The translations under genes and the position numbers were made by a program. Below, one piece after another: positions 44,380-55,271 of a stretch of DNA of 64,000 nucleotides. Each line of letters begins with the position of its first letter. Positions within the stretch are counted from its first letter, which is position 1. This stretch comes from a cyanobacterium PCC 7702. GTDB taxonomy: Bacteria > Cyanobacteriota > Cyanobacteriia > Cyanobacteriales > Nostocaceae. The stretch is from NCBI GenBank assembly GCA_000332255.1, contig KB235926.1, positions 1,962,797-2,026,796 on the forward strand, written 5' to 3'. A model generated the notes under the pieces. It did not search any database. It saw only the letters and a program-made list of their open reading frames with translations, and was not told the origin of the DNA.

Positions 44380-47300
44380 TAACAATAAAATGATTTACCG
44401 CAACCGCGTTGTTGACAAAGGTCAATTGCGAAATCTGATTTCTTGGGCGTTTACCCACTACGGAACAGCGCGGACAGCAGTAATGGCAGACAAGCTCAAG
44501 GATTTAGGTTTCCGCTACGCCACTCTTGCAGGAGTTTCCATCAGTGTGGAAGATTTAATGGTACCTCCTTCTAAGCGATCGCTTCTAGAAGCCGCAGAAG
44601 CAGAAATTCGCGCCACAGAAGAACGCTACCAACGCGGTGAAATTACGGAAGTAGAACGTTTCCAAAAAGTAATCGATACATGGAACGGAACTAGTGAAGC
44701 TCTTAAAGACGAAGTCGTCAACCACTTCAAAAAGACAAATCCCCTTAACTCCGTGTATATGATGGCATTTTCCGGAGCGAGGGGCAATATATCTCAAGTA
44801 CGGCAATTGGTGGGAATGCGGGGATTGATGGCCGATCCCCAAGGAGAAATTATCGACTTGCCGATCAAAACAAATTTCCGCGAAGGACTCACGGTCACCG
44901 AATACATTATTTCATCCTATGGTGCTCGCAAAGGATTGGTAGATACAGCTTTGCGTACAGCCGACTCGGGTTATCTCACCCGTCGTCTGGTGGATGTTTC
45001 CCAAGATGTGATTATTAGGGAAGTAGACTGCGGTACCACCAGGGGCATTCCCCTGCAGGCCATGAAAGAAGGTGACAAAATCTTGATTGGCCTGAGCACC
45101 CGCTTAATGGGAAGAGTTGTGGCACAAGACGTGGTTCACCCCCAAACCAAAGAAGTTTTGGCAACCCGCAACACCCCCATTTCCGAAGAACTGGCACGCA
45201 AAATAGAACATGCCGGGATTGAGGAAGTGATAGTGCGATCGCCCCTAACGTGCGAAGCAGCGCGATCGGTGTGCCAACATTGCTACGGGTGGAGCTTAGC
45301 CCATGCCAAAATGGTAGATTTGGGCGAAGCTGTAGGTATTATTGCCGCACAAAGTATCGGCGAACCAGGTACCCAGCTGACGATGCGCACTTTCCACACT
45401 GGAGGCGTGTTTACCGGGGAAGTAGCAAAACAAGTACGCGCCGATATTGATGGTACCATTCGTTTCCCGCGCCGAATCCGCACCAGACCCTATCGTACCC
45501 GCCACGGAGAAGATGCTCTGTATGTCGAGGGAAACGCTACCCTGATTTTGGAAGCCGCTCCGGGTACTTCCCAAACCAACAAAGAAATCCCCGTTACTCA
45601 AGGTTCTACACTGTACGTAACTGACGGACAGCAAGTCAAGCAAGGTCAGTTGATTGCAGAAGTGGCCCTGGGAGGACGTGCAGCGCGTACCAATACAGAA
45701 AAAGCTGTCAAAGAGGTAGTCTCCGACTTAGCAGGAGAAGTCAAATTTGCCGACTTAGTTGCGGAACAAAAAACTGACCGTCAAGGTAACACAACTACAA
45801 CTGCTACCCGGGGTGGTTTGATTTGGGTTTTATCGGGGGAAGTTTATAACTTACCGCCGGGAGCAGAATTAGTAGTCAAAGAAAACGACACCGTAGCTAC
45901 TAACGGCGTTTTGGCAGAAACCAAGCTTACAACTCAGCATGGTGGTGTAGTACGCTTGCCAGAAACAGCCCCGGGTAAGCCGACACGGGAAATTGAAATT
46001 ATCACCGCTTCCGTAGTTCTAGACCAGGCGACGGTTACTGTCCAAAGTTCCCAAGGTAAAAATACATATTTAGTCACCACTGGTAACAACCAAGTCTTTA
46101 ACCTGCGAGCAACTCCAGGTACCAAAGTTCAAAACGGTCAAGTAGTAGCGGAGCTGATTGATGACCGCTATCGCACCACCACCGGTGGAATGCTCAAATA
46201 CGCTGGTGTTGACGTTCAGAAAAAAGGCAAAGCCAAGCAAGGATACGAAGTGGTACAAGGCGGCACCTTGCTGTGGATTCCCGAAGAAACCCACGAAGTC
46301 AACAAAGACATTTCTCTGTTGTTGGTTGAAGACGGCCAGTTCGTAGAAGCAGGTACCGAGGTAGTTAAAGATATCTTTTGTCAAAATAGCGGTGTAGTCG
46401 AAGTTACCCAAAAAAATGACATTCTCCGGGAAATTTCGATTAAGCCAGGGGAATTGCTTATGGTGGACGATCCAGAAGCAGTAATGAGCAAAGATAACAC
46501 CTTTGTTCATCCTGGCGAAGAATTGATGGGACAAGTAGTAAAAGAACTGCGATACATCGAGTACGTAGAGACGCCAGAAGGTCCGGCACTGTTAAGCCGT
46601 CCTGTAATTGAATTTACCGTACCCGATAAACCTGATGTGCCTTCTACTACATCTGTTAGCCAACAAACCGGGCGTTCGATTCAATTGCGTGCAGTACAGC
46701 GACTGCCTTACAAAGACTCCGAACGCGTTAGATCCGTAGAAGGTGTGGAGCTGCTGAGAACCCAGCTAGTATTGGAAATAGAACAAGAAGGCGAACAAGA
46801 ACACGCTTCTTCTCCTTTAGCAGCAGATATCGAACTCGTACCCGATCCCAACAACCCAGAAATCCAGCGCTTGCAACTGGTAATTCTGGAGTCGCTGACG
46901 ATTCGCCGAGATATTGCCGCAGATGCTACTCAAGGTAGTACCCATACAACCCTGGAGGTCGAGGATGGACAAACTATTGCTCCTGGCTCTGTAGTAGCGC
47001 GTACACAAATTCTGTGTAAAGAAGGCGGAAGCGTGCGCGGCGTCAAAAAAGGTACCGAAGCTGTTCGTCGCTGCTTGGTATTGCGTCAAAGCGATCTGCT
47101 CAAGATCAATTCCCCACAACCACCAAAGGTAAAAGTAGGCGATTTGGTAGTAGAAGGCTCGGAAATTGCCCCCGGAGTCTTTGCAGAAGAGTCCGGACAA
47201 ATAGTTGCCATCAAAAAAGCCGCAGATAGAGACACCACAACGGCGACAACGTCTTCAACCCTTGCTCCAGCTACTTGGGAAATCACTATTCGCCGTGGTC

Positions 47301-48439
47301 GCCCCTATCGCGTCAGTGCTGGTGCCATATTGCAAGTAGAAGACGGCGATTTGGTACAGCGAGGCGACAACCTAGTGTTGCTAGTGTTTGAACGCGCCAA
47401 AACCGGAGATATTATTCAAGGTTTACCCAGAATAGAAGAATTGCTCGAAGCACGCAAGCCCAAGGAAGCTTGTGTATTGGCAAAGCGAGCGGGAGAAGTA
47501 AAGGTTGTTTATGGCGAAGGTGATGAAGTCATTGGGGTGAAAGTGGTTGAACCAAATGGAGTCGTCACCGACTATACCATAGGTCCTGGACAAAATTTGG
47601 TAGTTACAGACGGACAAGCAGTCACTGCTGGACAACCCCTTACAGATGGACCAGCTAATCCTCATGAACTTTTGGAAATCTTCTTTAACCTCGGTTCTGA
47701 AGAAGGAGTTTATGCCTGTGCTAGCAACGCTTTGCAAAAGGTGCAAACATTCTTGGTTAACGAAGTACAGTCGGTTTACCAATCCCAAGGTATTGACATC
47801 GCCGACAAGCACATCGAAGTTATTGTTCGTCAAATGACCTCAAAAGTACGGGTGGATGACGGTGGCGATACCACCATGCTACCCGGTGAATTGGTAGAAC
47901 TGCGCCAAATCGAACAGGTCAACGAAGCAATGGCAATAACTGGCGGTGCACGCGCCCAATACACCCCCGTATTGCTAGGTATTACCAAAGCATCCTTGAA
48001 TACCGATAGTTTCATTTCTGCTGCATCTTTCCAGGAGACTACACGTGTCTTGACCGAAGCAGCGATCGAAGGCAAATCTGACTGGTTGCGCGGTTTGAAA
48101 GAAAACGTGATTATCGGGCGATTAATTCCGGCGGGAACAGGTTTTAATACCTACGAAGAACCGAGTATTGTCGAAGACTACACTGAGAATATCAGCAGTG
48201 TCTTGGATGAAGTCGAAGATCCTTTGGATATGGTCCTGGACGATCGCACCGCCCGCACTTACAACTTGGATGCTCCCACTTTGGGAATGGGAGAATCGTC
48301 CTTCAGTACCATCAGACGCACGGAAAAGTCGATTTTGAACGACGACGAACTGATTCCCACGGAAATTAATGACCTCGCAGAAGACGATTACGACGAAGAT
48401 GATTACGAACAAGGGGATTACGAGGAAGATGAAGAATAA
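44375..48439 (+). CDS. rpoC2: RNA polymerase beta' subunit (C-terminal part)
   Basis: 1354 residues. Opens with [20 protein letters not shown]. The trigger-loop/bridge-helix part is seen in [20 protein letters not shown] and [14 protein letters not shown], and the second zinc site in [19 protein letters not shown]. Then a very large cyanobacterial insertion (SI3) of repeated sandwich-barrel hybrid motifs spans ~400-1000. The C-terminal core [24 protein letters not shown]-like helices and [20 protein letters not shown] is followed by a highly acidic tail ([19 protein letters not shown]). Upstream spacer is 118 bases from rpoC1. Strong call. Confidence 0.98.
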   Translation: MTNNKMIYRNRVVDKGQLRNLISWAFTHYGTARTAVMADKLKDLGFRYATLAGVSISVEDLMVPPSKRSLLEAAEAEIRATEERYQRGEITEVERFQKVIDTWNGTSEALKDEVVNHFKKTNPLNSVYMMAFSGARGNISQVRQLVGMRGLMADPQGEIIDLPIKTNFREGLTVTEYIISSYGARKGLVDTALRTADSGYLTRRLVDVSQDVIIREVDCGTTRGIPLQAMKEGDKILIGLSTRLMGRVVAQDVVHPQTKEVLATRNTPISEELARKIEHAGIEEVIVRSPLTCEAARSVCQHCYGWSLAHAKMVDLGEAVGIIAAQSIGEPGTQLTMRTFHTGGVFTGEVAKQVRADIDGTIRFPRRIRTRPYRTRHGEDALYVEGNATLILEAAPGTSQTNKEIPVTQGSTLYVTDGQQVKQGQLIAEVALGGRAARTNTEKAVKEVVSDLAGEVKFADLVAEQKTDRQGNTTTTATRGGLIWVLSGEVYNLPPGAELVVKENDTVATNGVLAETKLTTQHGGVVRLPETAPGKPTREIEIITASVVLDQATVTVQSSQGKNTYLVTTGNNQVFNLRATPGTKVQNGQVVAELIDDRYRTTTGGMLKYAGVDVQKKGKAKQGYEVVQGGTLLWIPEETHEVNKDISLLLVEDGQFVEAGTEVVKDIFCQNSGVVEVTQKNDILREISIKPGELLMVDDPEAVMSKDNTFVHPGEELMGQVVKELRYIEYVETPEGPALLSRPVIEFTVPDKPDVPSTTSVSQQTGRSIQLRAVQRLPYKDSERVRSVEGVELLRTQLVLEIEQEGEQEHASSPLAADIELVPDPNNPEIQRLQLVILESLTIRRDIAADATQGSTHTTLEVEDGQTIAPGSVVARTQILCKEGGSVRGVKKGTEAVRRCLVLRQSDLLKINSPQPPKVKVGDLVVEGSEIAPGVFAEESGQIVAIKKAADRDTTTATTSSTLAPATWEITIRRGRPYRVSAGAILQVEDGDLVQRGDNLVLLVFERAKTGDIIQGLPRIEELLEARKPKEACVLAKRAGEVKVVYGEGDEVIGVKVVEPNGVVTDYTIGPGQNLVVTDGQAVTAGQPLTDGPANPHELLEIFFNLGSEEGVYACASNALQKVQTFLVNEVQSVYQSQGIDIADKHIEVIVRQMTSKVRVDDGGDTTMLPGELVELRQIEQVNEAMAITGGARAQYTPVLLGITKASLNTDSFISAASFQETTRVLTEAAIEGKSDWLRGLKENVIIGRLIPAGTGFNTYEEPSIVEDYTENISSVLDEVEDPLDMVLDDRTARTYNLDAPTLGMGESSFSTIRRTEKSILNDDELIPTEINDLAEDDYDEDDYEQGDYEEDEE

Positions 48440-49164
48440 TCCAAGTTAATGGCAGCAAAAGGTAAAGATGGGGGATAAAAATTTTCCATGACCGCCCTTT
48501 CTTTACCTCGCAAGTTTGTGCTGTTGTGAAGTTACTGCAAAAAAGCCCTGGTAATTTTAGCTTTTATCCCTTGAAATACGTTAGAATGAATTTCTCGAAT
48601 ATTGCACTAGAATTTATCAACCACTATCAAGTGGCAGCAATAGCCTGATATTTAGTCTCTTCCACAGAGAATATATCGCTAGAGGTAAGAAGCTGTGAAT
48701 GACTAAAGTATAACGGTTTGTCATGAATGCGAGCTACTAAAATTTACAGAAGACAGCTACCTAGCTAGCTGCGGGTTTTGGAGCCAGAAAGCAATTAGTA
48801 GCATATTCCAAGCCTTTTAAATGCTTGGTATACCCAAAGGCTATTAATACATGTGAAAAACTGCTTCTGACTGCAATTTTGAGGAGATGGCAAAATAAAA
48901 AAAGTAGAAATTAGCCTACAGGCTTGCTGCAAAAGTGGCTAGCTTAGGCCTCCTGCTTGCAGCCGCTCGGCCAAAAAGCAACCAAGAAGCCGCCGCACTA
49001 CAGTTGTTTTGTTAAGGAAAGCATCTGCTGGAAACCGTGGAAGTATCAAAAAAATCCAGGTTAAGCTAGAAAAGAGAATTGGTTTTAGCTATCTAACCTT
49101 TGGGTTGTCAAGCAAAACTCATTCTCAGGCGGGAATATTTTCAAGTTGGCATTGTCCTTACTCC
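48440..49164. other. 725-bp spacer between rpoC2 and hisD
   Basis: Contains a weak AT-rich hairpin AAAAGC/GCTTTT (48541-48565), the only terminator candidate after rpoC2, and CAGCTA/TAGCTG near 48755-48772. The rest, including the open frame before the hisD ATG, has no recognisable content. Confidence 0.4.
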
Positions 49165-50475
49165 ATGCTGCGAATCATTACTCAGCAGGCAGACGTCAGA
49201 TCGGAATTACAACGGATCTGCGATCGCACCCATAACGAACAGGTGCTTCATAAAGAAGCAACAGTGCGGGAAGTGTTGCAAGCGGTGAAGCGCCAAGGCG
49301 ATAAAGCTGTATTGCATTATACAGCAGAATTTGACCACCAAATTCTCAAACCAGAAGAACTGCGCGTCACAGGCTCAGAATTAGATGCAGCCTACCAACA
49401 AGTTTCGCAACAGTTACTAGAAGCCATTCGACTTGCTTGCCGCCAAATAGAAGCATTTCACCGTCAAAGGATACCAAAAAGCTGGGTACACTTTGGCAAT
49501 GATGAAGTGGTACTTGGCAAGCGTTATACTCCTGTAGACCGTGTGGGAATATACGTACCGGGGAGCAGGGCAGTATACCCAAGTACAGTACTGATGAATG
49601 CAATTCCAGCAAAAGTAGCTGGAGTACCGCAACTGGTAATGGTGACGCCACCAGGAAGCGGGAAAATCATTCATCCAGCAGTATTAGTAGCAGCTCAGGA
49701 AGCTGGGGTACAGGAAATTTATCGCGTTGGTGGAGCACAGGCGATCGCGGCTTTAGCCTACGGAACAAAAACCATTCCTAAAGTTGATTTAATTGCAGGA
49801 CCCGGCAATATCTACGTCACCCTAGCCAAAAAACTCGTCTACGGTACAGTCGGTATCGATTCCTTAGCCGGACCGGGCGAAGTTTTAATTATTGCCGATG
49901 AAACCGCAAATCCCGTGCATGTAGCAGCAGATATGCTAGCTCAAGCCGAACACGACCCAATGGCAGCGGCAATTTTGCTGACTACCGATCCAGCCCTTGC
50001 CAAAAACGTGCAACTGGCAGTGGAAAGACAACTGGTGGATCGCCCCAAAAGAACTTTAACAGAAAAAGCACTCGCTCACTACGGCTTGATAGTTGTTGTG
50101 GAATCCCTACAAGCAGCAGCCGAACTGTGCAACGAATTTGCCCCCGAACAGTTAGAGTTAGAAGTAGAAGATCCTTGGACGCTATTGCCGCTTATTCGCC
50201 ACGCTGGTGCGATTTTTATGGGTTACTCGACACCAAAAGTTGTCGGAGAATACATCGCTGGACCCAACCATACCTTACCCACTTTTGGTACTGCCCGCTA
50301 CGCCTCTCCCGTCGGAGTTGAAACCTTTCTCAAACACTCTAGTATTATTCAATACACACCTTCAGCTTTAGGAAAAGTAGCAGACGCTATCAACGCGCTC
50401 TCATCAGTAGAAGGCTTTCCCTCTCGCGCTGACTCCATCAGACGGCGAATTCAAAAAGAAGACAAGGAAGAATAA
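49165..50475 (+). CDS. hisD: Histidinol dehydrogenase
   Basis: 436 residues from the ATG of MLRIITQQADVR; the frame is open 52 codons further upstream but that part is not HisD-like and exceeds the family length. Catalyses the last two NAD-dependent oxidations of histidine synthesis, L-histidinol to L-histidine, with zinc. Seen: VDRVGIYVPGSRAVYPSTVL, GGAQAIAALAYGTKTIPKVD, IAGPGNIYVTLAKKLVYG, the zinc-site AQAEHDPMAAAIL, FAPEQLELEVEDPW, and GPNHTLPTFGTARYASPVGVE (partly quoted). Not in a his operon, as usual in cyanobacteria. Strong call. Confidence 0.95.
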   Translation: MLRIITQQADVRSELQRICDRTHNEQVLHKEATVREVLQAVKRQGDKAVLHYTAEFDHQILKPEELRVTGSELDAAYQQVSQQLLEAIRLACRQIEAFHRQRIPKSWVHFGNDEVVLGKRYTPVDRVGIYVPGSRAVYPSTVLMNAIPAKVAGVPQLVMVTPPGSGKIIHPAVLVAAQEAGVQEIYRVGGAQAIAALAYGTKTIPKVDLIAGPGNIYVTLAKKLVYGTVGIDSLAGPGEVLIIADETANPVHVAADMLAQAEHDPMAAAILLTTDPALAKNVQLAVERQLVDRPKRTLTEKALAHYGLIVVVESLQAAAELCNEFAPEQLELEVEDPWTLLPLIRHAGAIFMGYSTPKVVGEYIAGPNHTLPTFGTARYASPVGVETFLKHSSIIQYTPSALGKVADAINALSSVEGFPSRADSIRRRIQKEDKEE

Positions 50476-50656
50476 ATCCATAGTTCTGGTTAGAAATTAC
50501 CCTTAACTGCACAATTATTAATTTTTGCCTAGGGTTTAGACAAAAAACCAATGATAACGTCAAACTAAAAGTGTAAGGCTATACAAATCAAAACAACAAT
50601 CAGAATCACTTTGGTATACCTACTGAAAAATAACCATTCTTTGGGAGACACCAGCG

Positions 50657-51106
50657 GTGCTCAAGACTATTTTGGTAGCTCTGGACGCTAAAGCCTCCAG
50701 TTCGCCTGCGCAAACGGAAATTGCGGACCTAGTCATCGAGACTTTACAGAATTTAGTCATGTCGCCAGACAGCAAGGTGATTCTTTGTCATGTTTTTCCC
50801 CCACCCAACTCGGAAATGGAACTACCGGTTGATCGTCCCCATCCAGAATCAACAGCGACCTCTTATTTACAAGTAGAAAAACAGCTGCAATCCTACCAAA
50901 ACCGACTAGCTGTTCCAAGTGAAATCGAACTTGTCACTGGCGATCCAGCAGAAGAAATCATTCGTCTTGCCAATATCCACAAAGCTAATTTGATTGTGAT
51001 TGGTAGCCGCGGATTAACTGGTTTAAACCGCATCGTTCAAGGTTCCGTTAGCAGTCAAGTTGTAGAAGAATCACCGTGCTCTGTACTGGTGGTCAAGGCC
51101 AAATAA
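50657..51106 (+). CDS. Universal stress protein (UspA family)
   Basis: 149 residues from a GTG start. Single Usp domain with an alpha/beta fold (TILVALDAKASSS at the N-terminus, ILCHVFPP) and a complete ATP-binding motif GSRGLTGLNRIVQGSVS (G-2x-G-9x-G-S) near the C-terminus, so it is of the ATP-binding type. Cytosolic. Its role may be in general stress or energy signalling; the family does not define it further. Monocistronic by spacing (181 bases after hisD, 272 before the next gene). Confidence 0.92.
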   Translation: MLKTILVALDAKASSSPAQTEIADLVIETLQNLVMSPDSKVILCHVFPPPNSEMELPVDRPHPESTATSYLQVEKQLQSYQNRLAVPSEIELVTGDPAEEIIRLANIHKANLIVIGSRGLTGLNRIVQGSVSSQVVEESPCSVLVVKAK

Positions 51107-51378
51107 TTTCTCAATCTCATACCCAAAACTCCAGCAACAAAGTCTATCTTTATACCTGAAAGCAATGCGTCTGGAGAAAAATCTCAAGCCAATTTTGTTG
51201 AAAAGCAAAATGAATTAGTAAAAGTAAATACCAATCATCTCCGAATATAGTAAATTTGAAAATTCTCCCCGCTCACTTTTGGAAAGCAAAATCAAAAATC
51301 CCAAGTAAGATTAGTGATCTGTGCCAATTCTAATGCTAGAGTGACAGGAAATTATTGTGAAGTTTCCAGCGGGTATAG

Positions 51379-53574
51379 ATGCTGAAGAAGCTACAAAAAA
51401 AACAGATATACATCATCGCAGCCGCAGGATTGGCCGCTTTTTTGGCTGGAGCTATGCTTTCAGCTCCTCAGATACAACAGTATGTAGCCCAATGGCTCAA
51501 ACAAATTAAAAACGCCCCTCAACCACCCACACAATCCTATCAACCTAGATCACCTGTTTTTCAATTGACGCTCCTATCTCCTCCAGAACGAGCAGCACAG
51601 TTAGAAAAACTAGCTCAAGGCTCTCCATCACCAGACCGCAATCGCGCTCGCTATCTATTGGCAAGTGATTTCATAGAAGCCAAGGAAGCTAAAAAAGCAA
51701 TCGACTTGCTAGCAGGTTTAGAAAAGGATTATCCTGCCCTCGCACCATACATACTGTTAAAACAGGCACAAGCATATGACCTTTTGCAAGAGCAAGGCAA
51801 AGCTTCAGATTGCAGACAAGCAGTATTAAAGCGGTACCCGGAGCATCCGGCTGCTGCCAAGGCTTTGTATCTAATCGGACTTCCCGAGTATCAAGACAAA
51901 GCGATCGCTAAATTTCCCTCCCATCCCCTCAGCTGGGAAATTATCCGCAAAAGACTGCAAGAAAATCCCAATCAGCCGAAGTTGCAGTTAATTTTGGCAA
52001 AATACGCCTACGACCAACCAGGTATTTTGCCAGTTTTGGATCTGCTCAGCAAAAATACTACCCTCAAACCAGACCAATGGGAACTAGTCGCCAACGGTTA
52101 CTGGCAAAACAATCAATTTGCTAAAGCTGCTAATGTTTATACTCGAGCAACCGTTACTCCTCGGAATCTTTATCGCATGGCTCGGGGATGGCAAATTAGC
52201 AAAAAACCCGTGCAGGCGATCGCTGCCTACAAAAAACTCGTCAGTACTTTCCCCCAAGCAAGGGAAACTGGTAGTGCACTGCTGTATTTGGCACAAATGA
52301 CCAAAACACCCAAACAAGCCTTGTCCTATCTGGATCGAGTCATTAACCAATTTCCCTTACAAGCCGGTAAAGCCTTATTAGCAAAAGCTAAAATCTTGCA
52401 AGCTCAAAACGATACTAAAGGAGCAACTCAAGCACTAGAATTACTGCTTAGCAAGTACCCACAAACCGAGGAAGCAGCCGAGTATCGCTGGACAATGGCA
52501 CAACAAACAGCCAAAACCGCCGATTACCGAACTGCATCCCAATGGGCGCAACCAATTCCCATCAACAATCCTAACAGCACCTTAGCTCCCAGAGCCGCCT
52601 TTTGGCTTGGTAAATGGGCAATTAAATTAGGGAAAAAGCAGGAAGCAAAACAAGCTTACGAATATGTTCTCAGCCAATTTCCCTACTCTTACTACGCGTG
52701 GCGTTCCGCGGTAATTCTGGGACTAAACGTAGGTAACTTTAATAATGTGCGACAGCTGCAACCGGAAATAGTTCTCCTCGGACGTCCCGTACCCCCTGCC
52801 GGCTCTGATACTTTTAAAGAATTATACCTTTTAGCTCAAGACCGCGATGCTTGGTTGCAATGGGAAACGGAATTTCTGGATAAAACCGAACCCACCGTAG
52901 CAGAACAATTCACCGACGGTTTAGTCCACTTGACAAGAGGAGAAAATCTGATTGGCATTGATAAAATTTCTAAATTGGAAGACCGAGAAAAACCAGAAGA
53001 AAAAGCCGATTACGAAGCTTTGAGCAAACAAATTACCTACTGGCAAGCTCGTTACCCCTTTCCCTTTTTCCAAGAAATTAAATATTGGTCGCAAAAACGT
53101 CAGTTGAATCCCTTGTTGGTAACAGCTCTGATTCGCCAAGAGTCGCGCTTTGAACCCAAAATTAAATCTGTCGCCAATGCAGTTGGCTTGATGCAAGTAT
53201 TGCCAAGCACAGCTCAATGGATAGCTCCTCGCATCAATGTGGATAGCAAAAAAATCGACCTAGAAAATCCTAACGACAATCTTATGCTTGGTACTTGGTA
53301 TTTGGATTACACTCACCAGCAATATGCCAATAATTCGTTGCTTGCGATCGCAAGCTATAATGCTGGTCCCGGTAACGTTACTAAATGGCTGCAAACCTTA
53401 CCAAAAGAAGATCCAGATGAATTTGTAGAAGCTATTCCCTTTGATGAAACCAGAAATTACGTGCGACAGGTTTTCGGTAATTACTGGAATTATTTGCGAC
53501 TCTACAACCCCGAAATTTCCCAAATAGTAGGGCAATACTCGGCAAAACACCCAAAATTGCAACCGGCAAACTAG
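51379..53574 (+). CDS. Soluble-type lytic transglycosylase with TPR-like domain (Slt70-like)
   Basis: 731 residues. An N-terminal hydrophobic helix (~9-27) acts as signal or anchor. Residues ~60-560 form a long superhelix of TPR-like helical repeats (PALAPYILLKQAQAYDLL, YPEHPAAAKALYLIG, FPQARETGSALLYLAQ). The C-terminal SLT domain (~575-710) has the catalytic Glu588 in LIRQESRFEPKIKS, then AVGLMQVLPSTAQWIA, LGTWYLDY and AIASYNAGPGNVTKWL. Cleaves the MurNAc-GlcNAc bond in peptidoglycan to give 1,6-anhydro ends, in the periplasm. Complete and of family length. Confidence 0.93.
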   Translation: MLKKLQKKQIYIIAAAGLAAFLAGAMLSAPQIQQYVAQWLKQIKNAPQPPTQSYQPRSPVFQLTLLSPPERAAQLEKLAQGSPSPDRNRARYLLASDFIEAKEAKKAIDLLAGLEKDYPALAPYILLKQAQAYDLLQEQGKASDCRQAVLKRYPEHPAAAKALYLIGLPEYQDKAIAKFPSHPLSWEIIRKRLQENPNQPKLQLILAKYAYDQPGILPVLDLLSKNTTLKPDQWELVANGYWQNNQFAKAANVYTRATVTPRNLYRMARGWQISKKPVQAIAAYKKLVSTFPQARETGSALLYLAQMTKTPKQALSYLDRVINQFPLQAGKALLAKAKILQAQNDTKGATQALELLLSKYPQTEEAAEYRWTMAQQTAKTADYRTASQWAQPIPINNPNSTLAPRAAFWLGKWAIKLGKKQEAKQAYEYVLSQFPYSYYAWRSAVILGLNVGNFNNVRQLQPEIVLLGRPVPPAGSDTFKELYLLAQDRDAWLQWETEFLDKTEPTVAEQFTDGLVHLTRGENLIGIDKISKLEDREKPEEKADYEALSKQITYWQARYPFPFFQEIKYWSQKRQLNPLLVTALIRQESRFEPKIKSVANAVGLMQVLPSTAQWIAPRINVDSKKIDLENPNDNLMLGTWYLDYTHQQYANNSLLAIASYNAGPGNVTKWLQTLPKEDPDEFVEAIPFDETRNYVRQVFGNYWNYLRLYNPEISQIVGQYSAKHPKLQPAN

Positions 53575-53844
53575 AAAATAACTGCAAATTTTCTTTGTTT
53601 GCAATTAACACTGATTGCTGTTACAGCTAGAAACATTGTTACCCCTAATAACTATGTCTGGTTTTAATTTTACAAATTGCCGTGACTGCTAAAGCTGATT
53701 TTTCAAGACCAAAAATTTTGGAGAAAATATCTGTTTTTCCCCTTTGTTTAGCAAAGAACTCTTTTTTGATACAGACATCAAAAAATATCTAGGTAGTTAC
53801 TTGCCCAGATAGAATAGTTAACAAATGATGCTTGTAGTTGACTC

Positions 53845-54639
53845 ATGACGCCTTCCCAAGAAGTAGACTCTACAACTGCTGTTGGTATCGACCCTGAAAA
53901 ATACGACCAACCAGAAATCGATCCTCTGGATGAATTGCCAGACGAAGTGGAAATGAGCCTGTTTGAACATCTAGAGGAGTTGCGACAGCGGATTTTTTAT
54001 GCCCTAATTGCTGTGGCGATCGCTGTTATCGGTTGTTTTATCGGCGTCAAGCCAATTGTCCATCTACTGGAAGCGCCAGCTCGAGGAGTAAAATTTCTCC
54101 AACTTGCACCTGGAGAATACTTTTTTGTATCCCTGAAAGTTGCGGGGTACAGTGGCTTGCTTGTTTCTAGCCCTTTCATACTTTACCAAATTATCCAATT
54201 TGTTCTTCCAGGATTAACTCGCAGGGAACGTCGCCTATTAGGTCCAATAGTTTTGGGTTCAAGCGTCCTTTTTGTCACAGGATTGTTTTTTGCCTACTTC
54301 TTGCTCATTCCAGCCGCTTTAAGATTCTTTATCAGTTACGGTGCAGATGTTGTAGAACAGTTGTGGTCAATTGACAAATACTTTGAATTTGTCTTGTTGT
54401 TACTGTTTAGCACTGGTTTAGCTTTTCAAATACCCGTCGTCCAGCTTTTGCTTGGTGCTTTGGGAATAGTCTCATCAGAGAAAATGCTTGCGGGTTGGCG
54501 GTATGTGATTTTGGGATCCGTAGTTTTGGGAGCAGTGCTTACTCCTTCTACAGATCCCCTCACCCAAACTCTACTGGCGACTGCTGTCCTCGGACTTTAT
54601 TTTACTGGTATTGGTTTAGTAAAACTAGTCGGTAAGTAA
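53845..54639 (+). CDS. tatC: Twin-arginine translocase subunit TatC
   Basis: 264 residues with six membrane helices. An acidic N-terminal extension of about 35 residues (ending LPDEVE) precedes the conserved [20 protein letters not shown]. Also seen: [21 protein letters not shown] and FRISYG-like sequence in [30 protein letters not shown], and [14 protein letters not shown] near the C-terminus. It recognises twin-arginine signal peptides and exports folded proteins across the plasma and thylakoid membranes. tatA/B are not next to it. Strong call. Confidence 0.96.
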   Translation: MTPSQEVDSTTAVGIDPEKYDQPEIDPLDELPDEVEMSLFEHLEELRQRIFYALIAVAIAVIGCFIGVKPIVHLLEAPARGVKFLQLAPGEYFFVSLKVAGYSGLLVSSPFILYQIIQFVLPGLTRRERRLLGPIVLGSSVLFVTGLFFAYFLLIPAALRFFISYGADVVEQLWSIDKYFEFVLLLLFSTGLAFQIPVVQLLLGALGIVSSEKMLAGWRYVILGSVVLGAVLTPSTDPLTQTLLATAVLGLYFTGIGLVKLVGK

Positions 54640-54749
54640 ATAATTCTTCCGACAGATAAAGCCAGCAGTTATAACCAGTTTCTAGAAAGATGAATCCACA
54701 CCTGTGCTCCTTTTAGACTGGATCCAGAATAAAAAAAGGAGTAAAACGT

Positions 54750-54980
54750 ATGTCTGAACAAGAAAAAAGAGATACATCTTCCCCTTCTAGCGAATACGAA
54801 AAAACTGCATCCGGTGGCTACGAAAATCCCTTAGAAGAAGATATTACCGACATCGATTCCGCAACCCGCAGAACCAGCAGCGGCTCTGATGAAACTACTG
54901 CTAAAACAACTGCTACCCCAGAATCGGCTGGCGAAGACACTATTGCAGGCAGTCCAAACCAAGGAACTGAATCGCGTTAA
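54750..54980 (+). CDS. Small acidic Ser/Thr-rich disordered protein
   Basis: 76 residues with a good ribosome-binding site (AAAGGAG, eight or nine bases before ATG). Composition is Ser, Thr, Glu, Gly and Asp with almost no hydrophobic residues, so it is intrinsically disordered. No domain is recognised. Near tatC on the same strand (110 bases). The clear Shine-Dalgarno sequence supports expression; function unknown. Confidence 0.65.
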   Translation: MSEQEKRDTSSPSSEYEKTASGGYENPLEEDITDIDSATRRTSSGSDETTAKTTATPESAGEDTIAGSPNQGTESR

Positions 54981-55206
54981 TTTATCGACACTTGCAAAAT
55001 TTCTAGCAATTTCATGGGGCTATCCCTAGGTCTTTCGGTTGCTAAAATAACGAGTGGATTTGTGTCTCTTCGTTGACAAAATTCACTCGATTTTTGTTCG
55101 GGCTCGCTGCGATCAAAACATTTACTAACATTTACTAAATAGCTCACAGCAATTTTTCTGGGGCGTAAAAGAACCCAAAGAAACAATAAAAAAGCTACCA
55201 AATCAC

Positions 55207-55244
55207 AAAAAAATGCCTATCCTAGAGCATACTGCAGGACAGGC
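55207..55244 (-). terminator. Rho-independent terminator of dnaK
   Basis: On the minus strand GCCTGTCCT (55244-55236) pairs with AGGATAGGC (55223-55215), one mismatch, followed by ATTTTTTT (55214-55207). It begins 28 bases after the dnaK stop. Confidence 0.85.
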
Positions 55245-55271
55245 TATTATGGAAGACTTACAAGGGCAGGG

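Noticed and set aside
46070-46534. 154-codon antisense frame in rpoC2
   Set aside because: Shadow of the SI3-encoding region; composition not protein-like.
49009-49164. N-terminal extension of HisD by 52 codons
   Set aside because: Not HisD-like; the start at 49165 gives the normal length.
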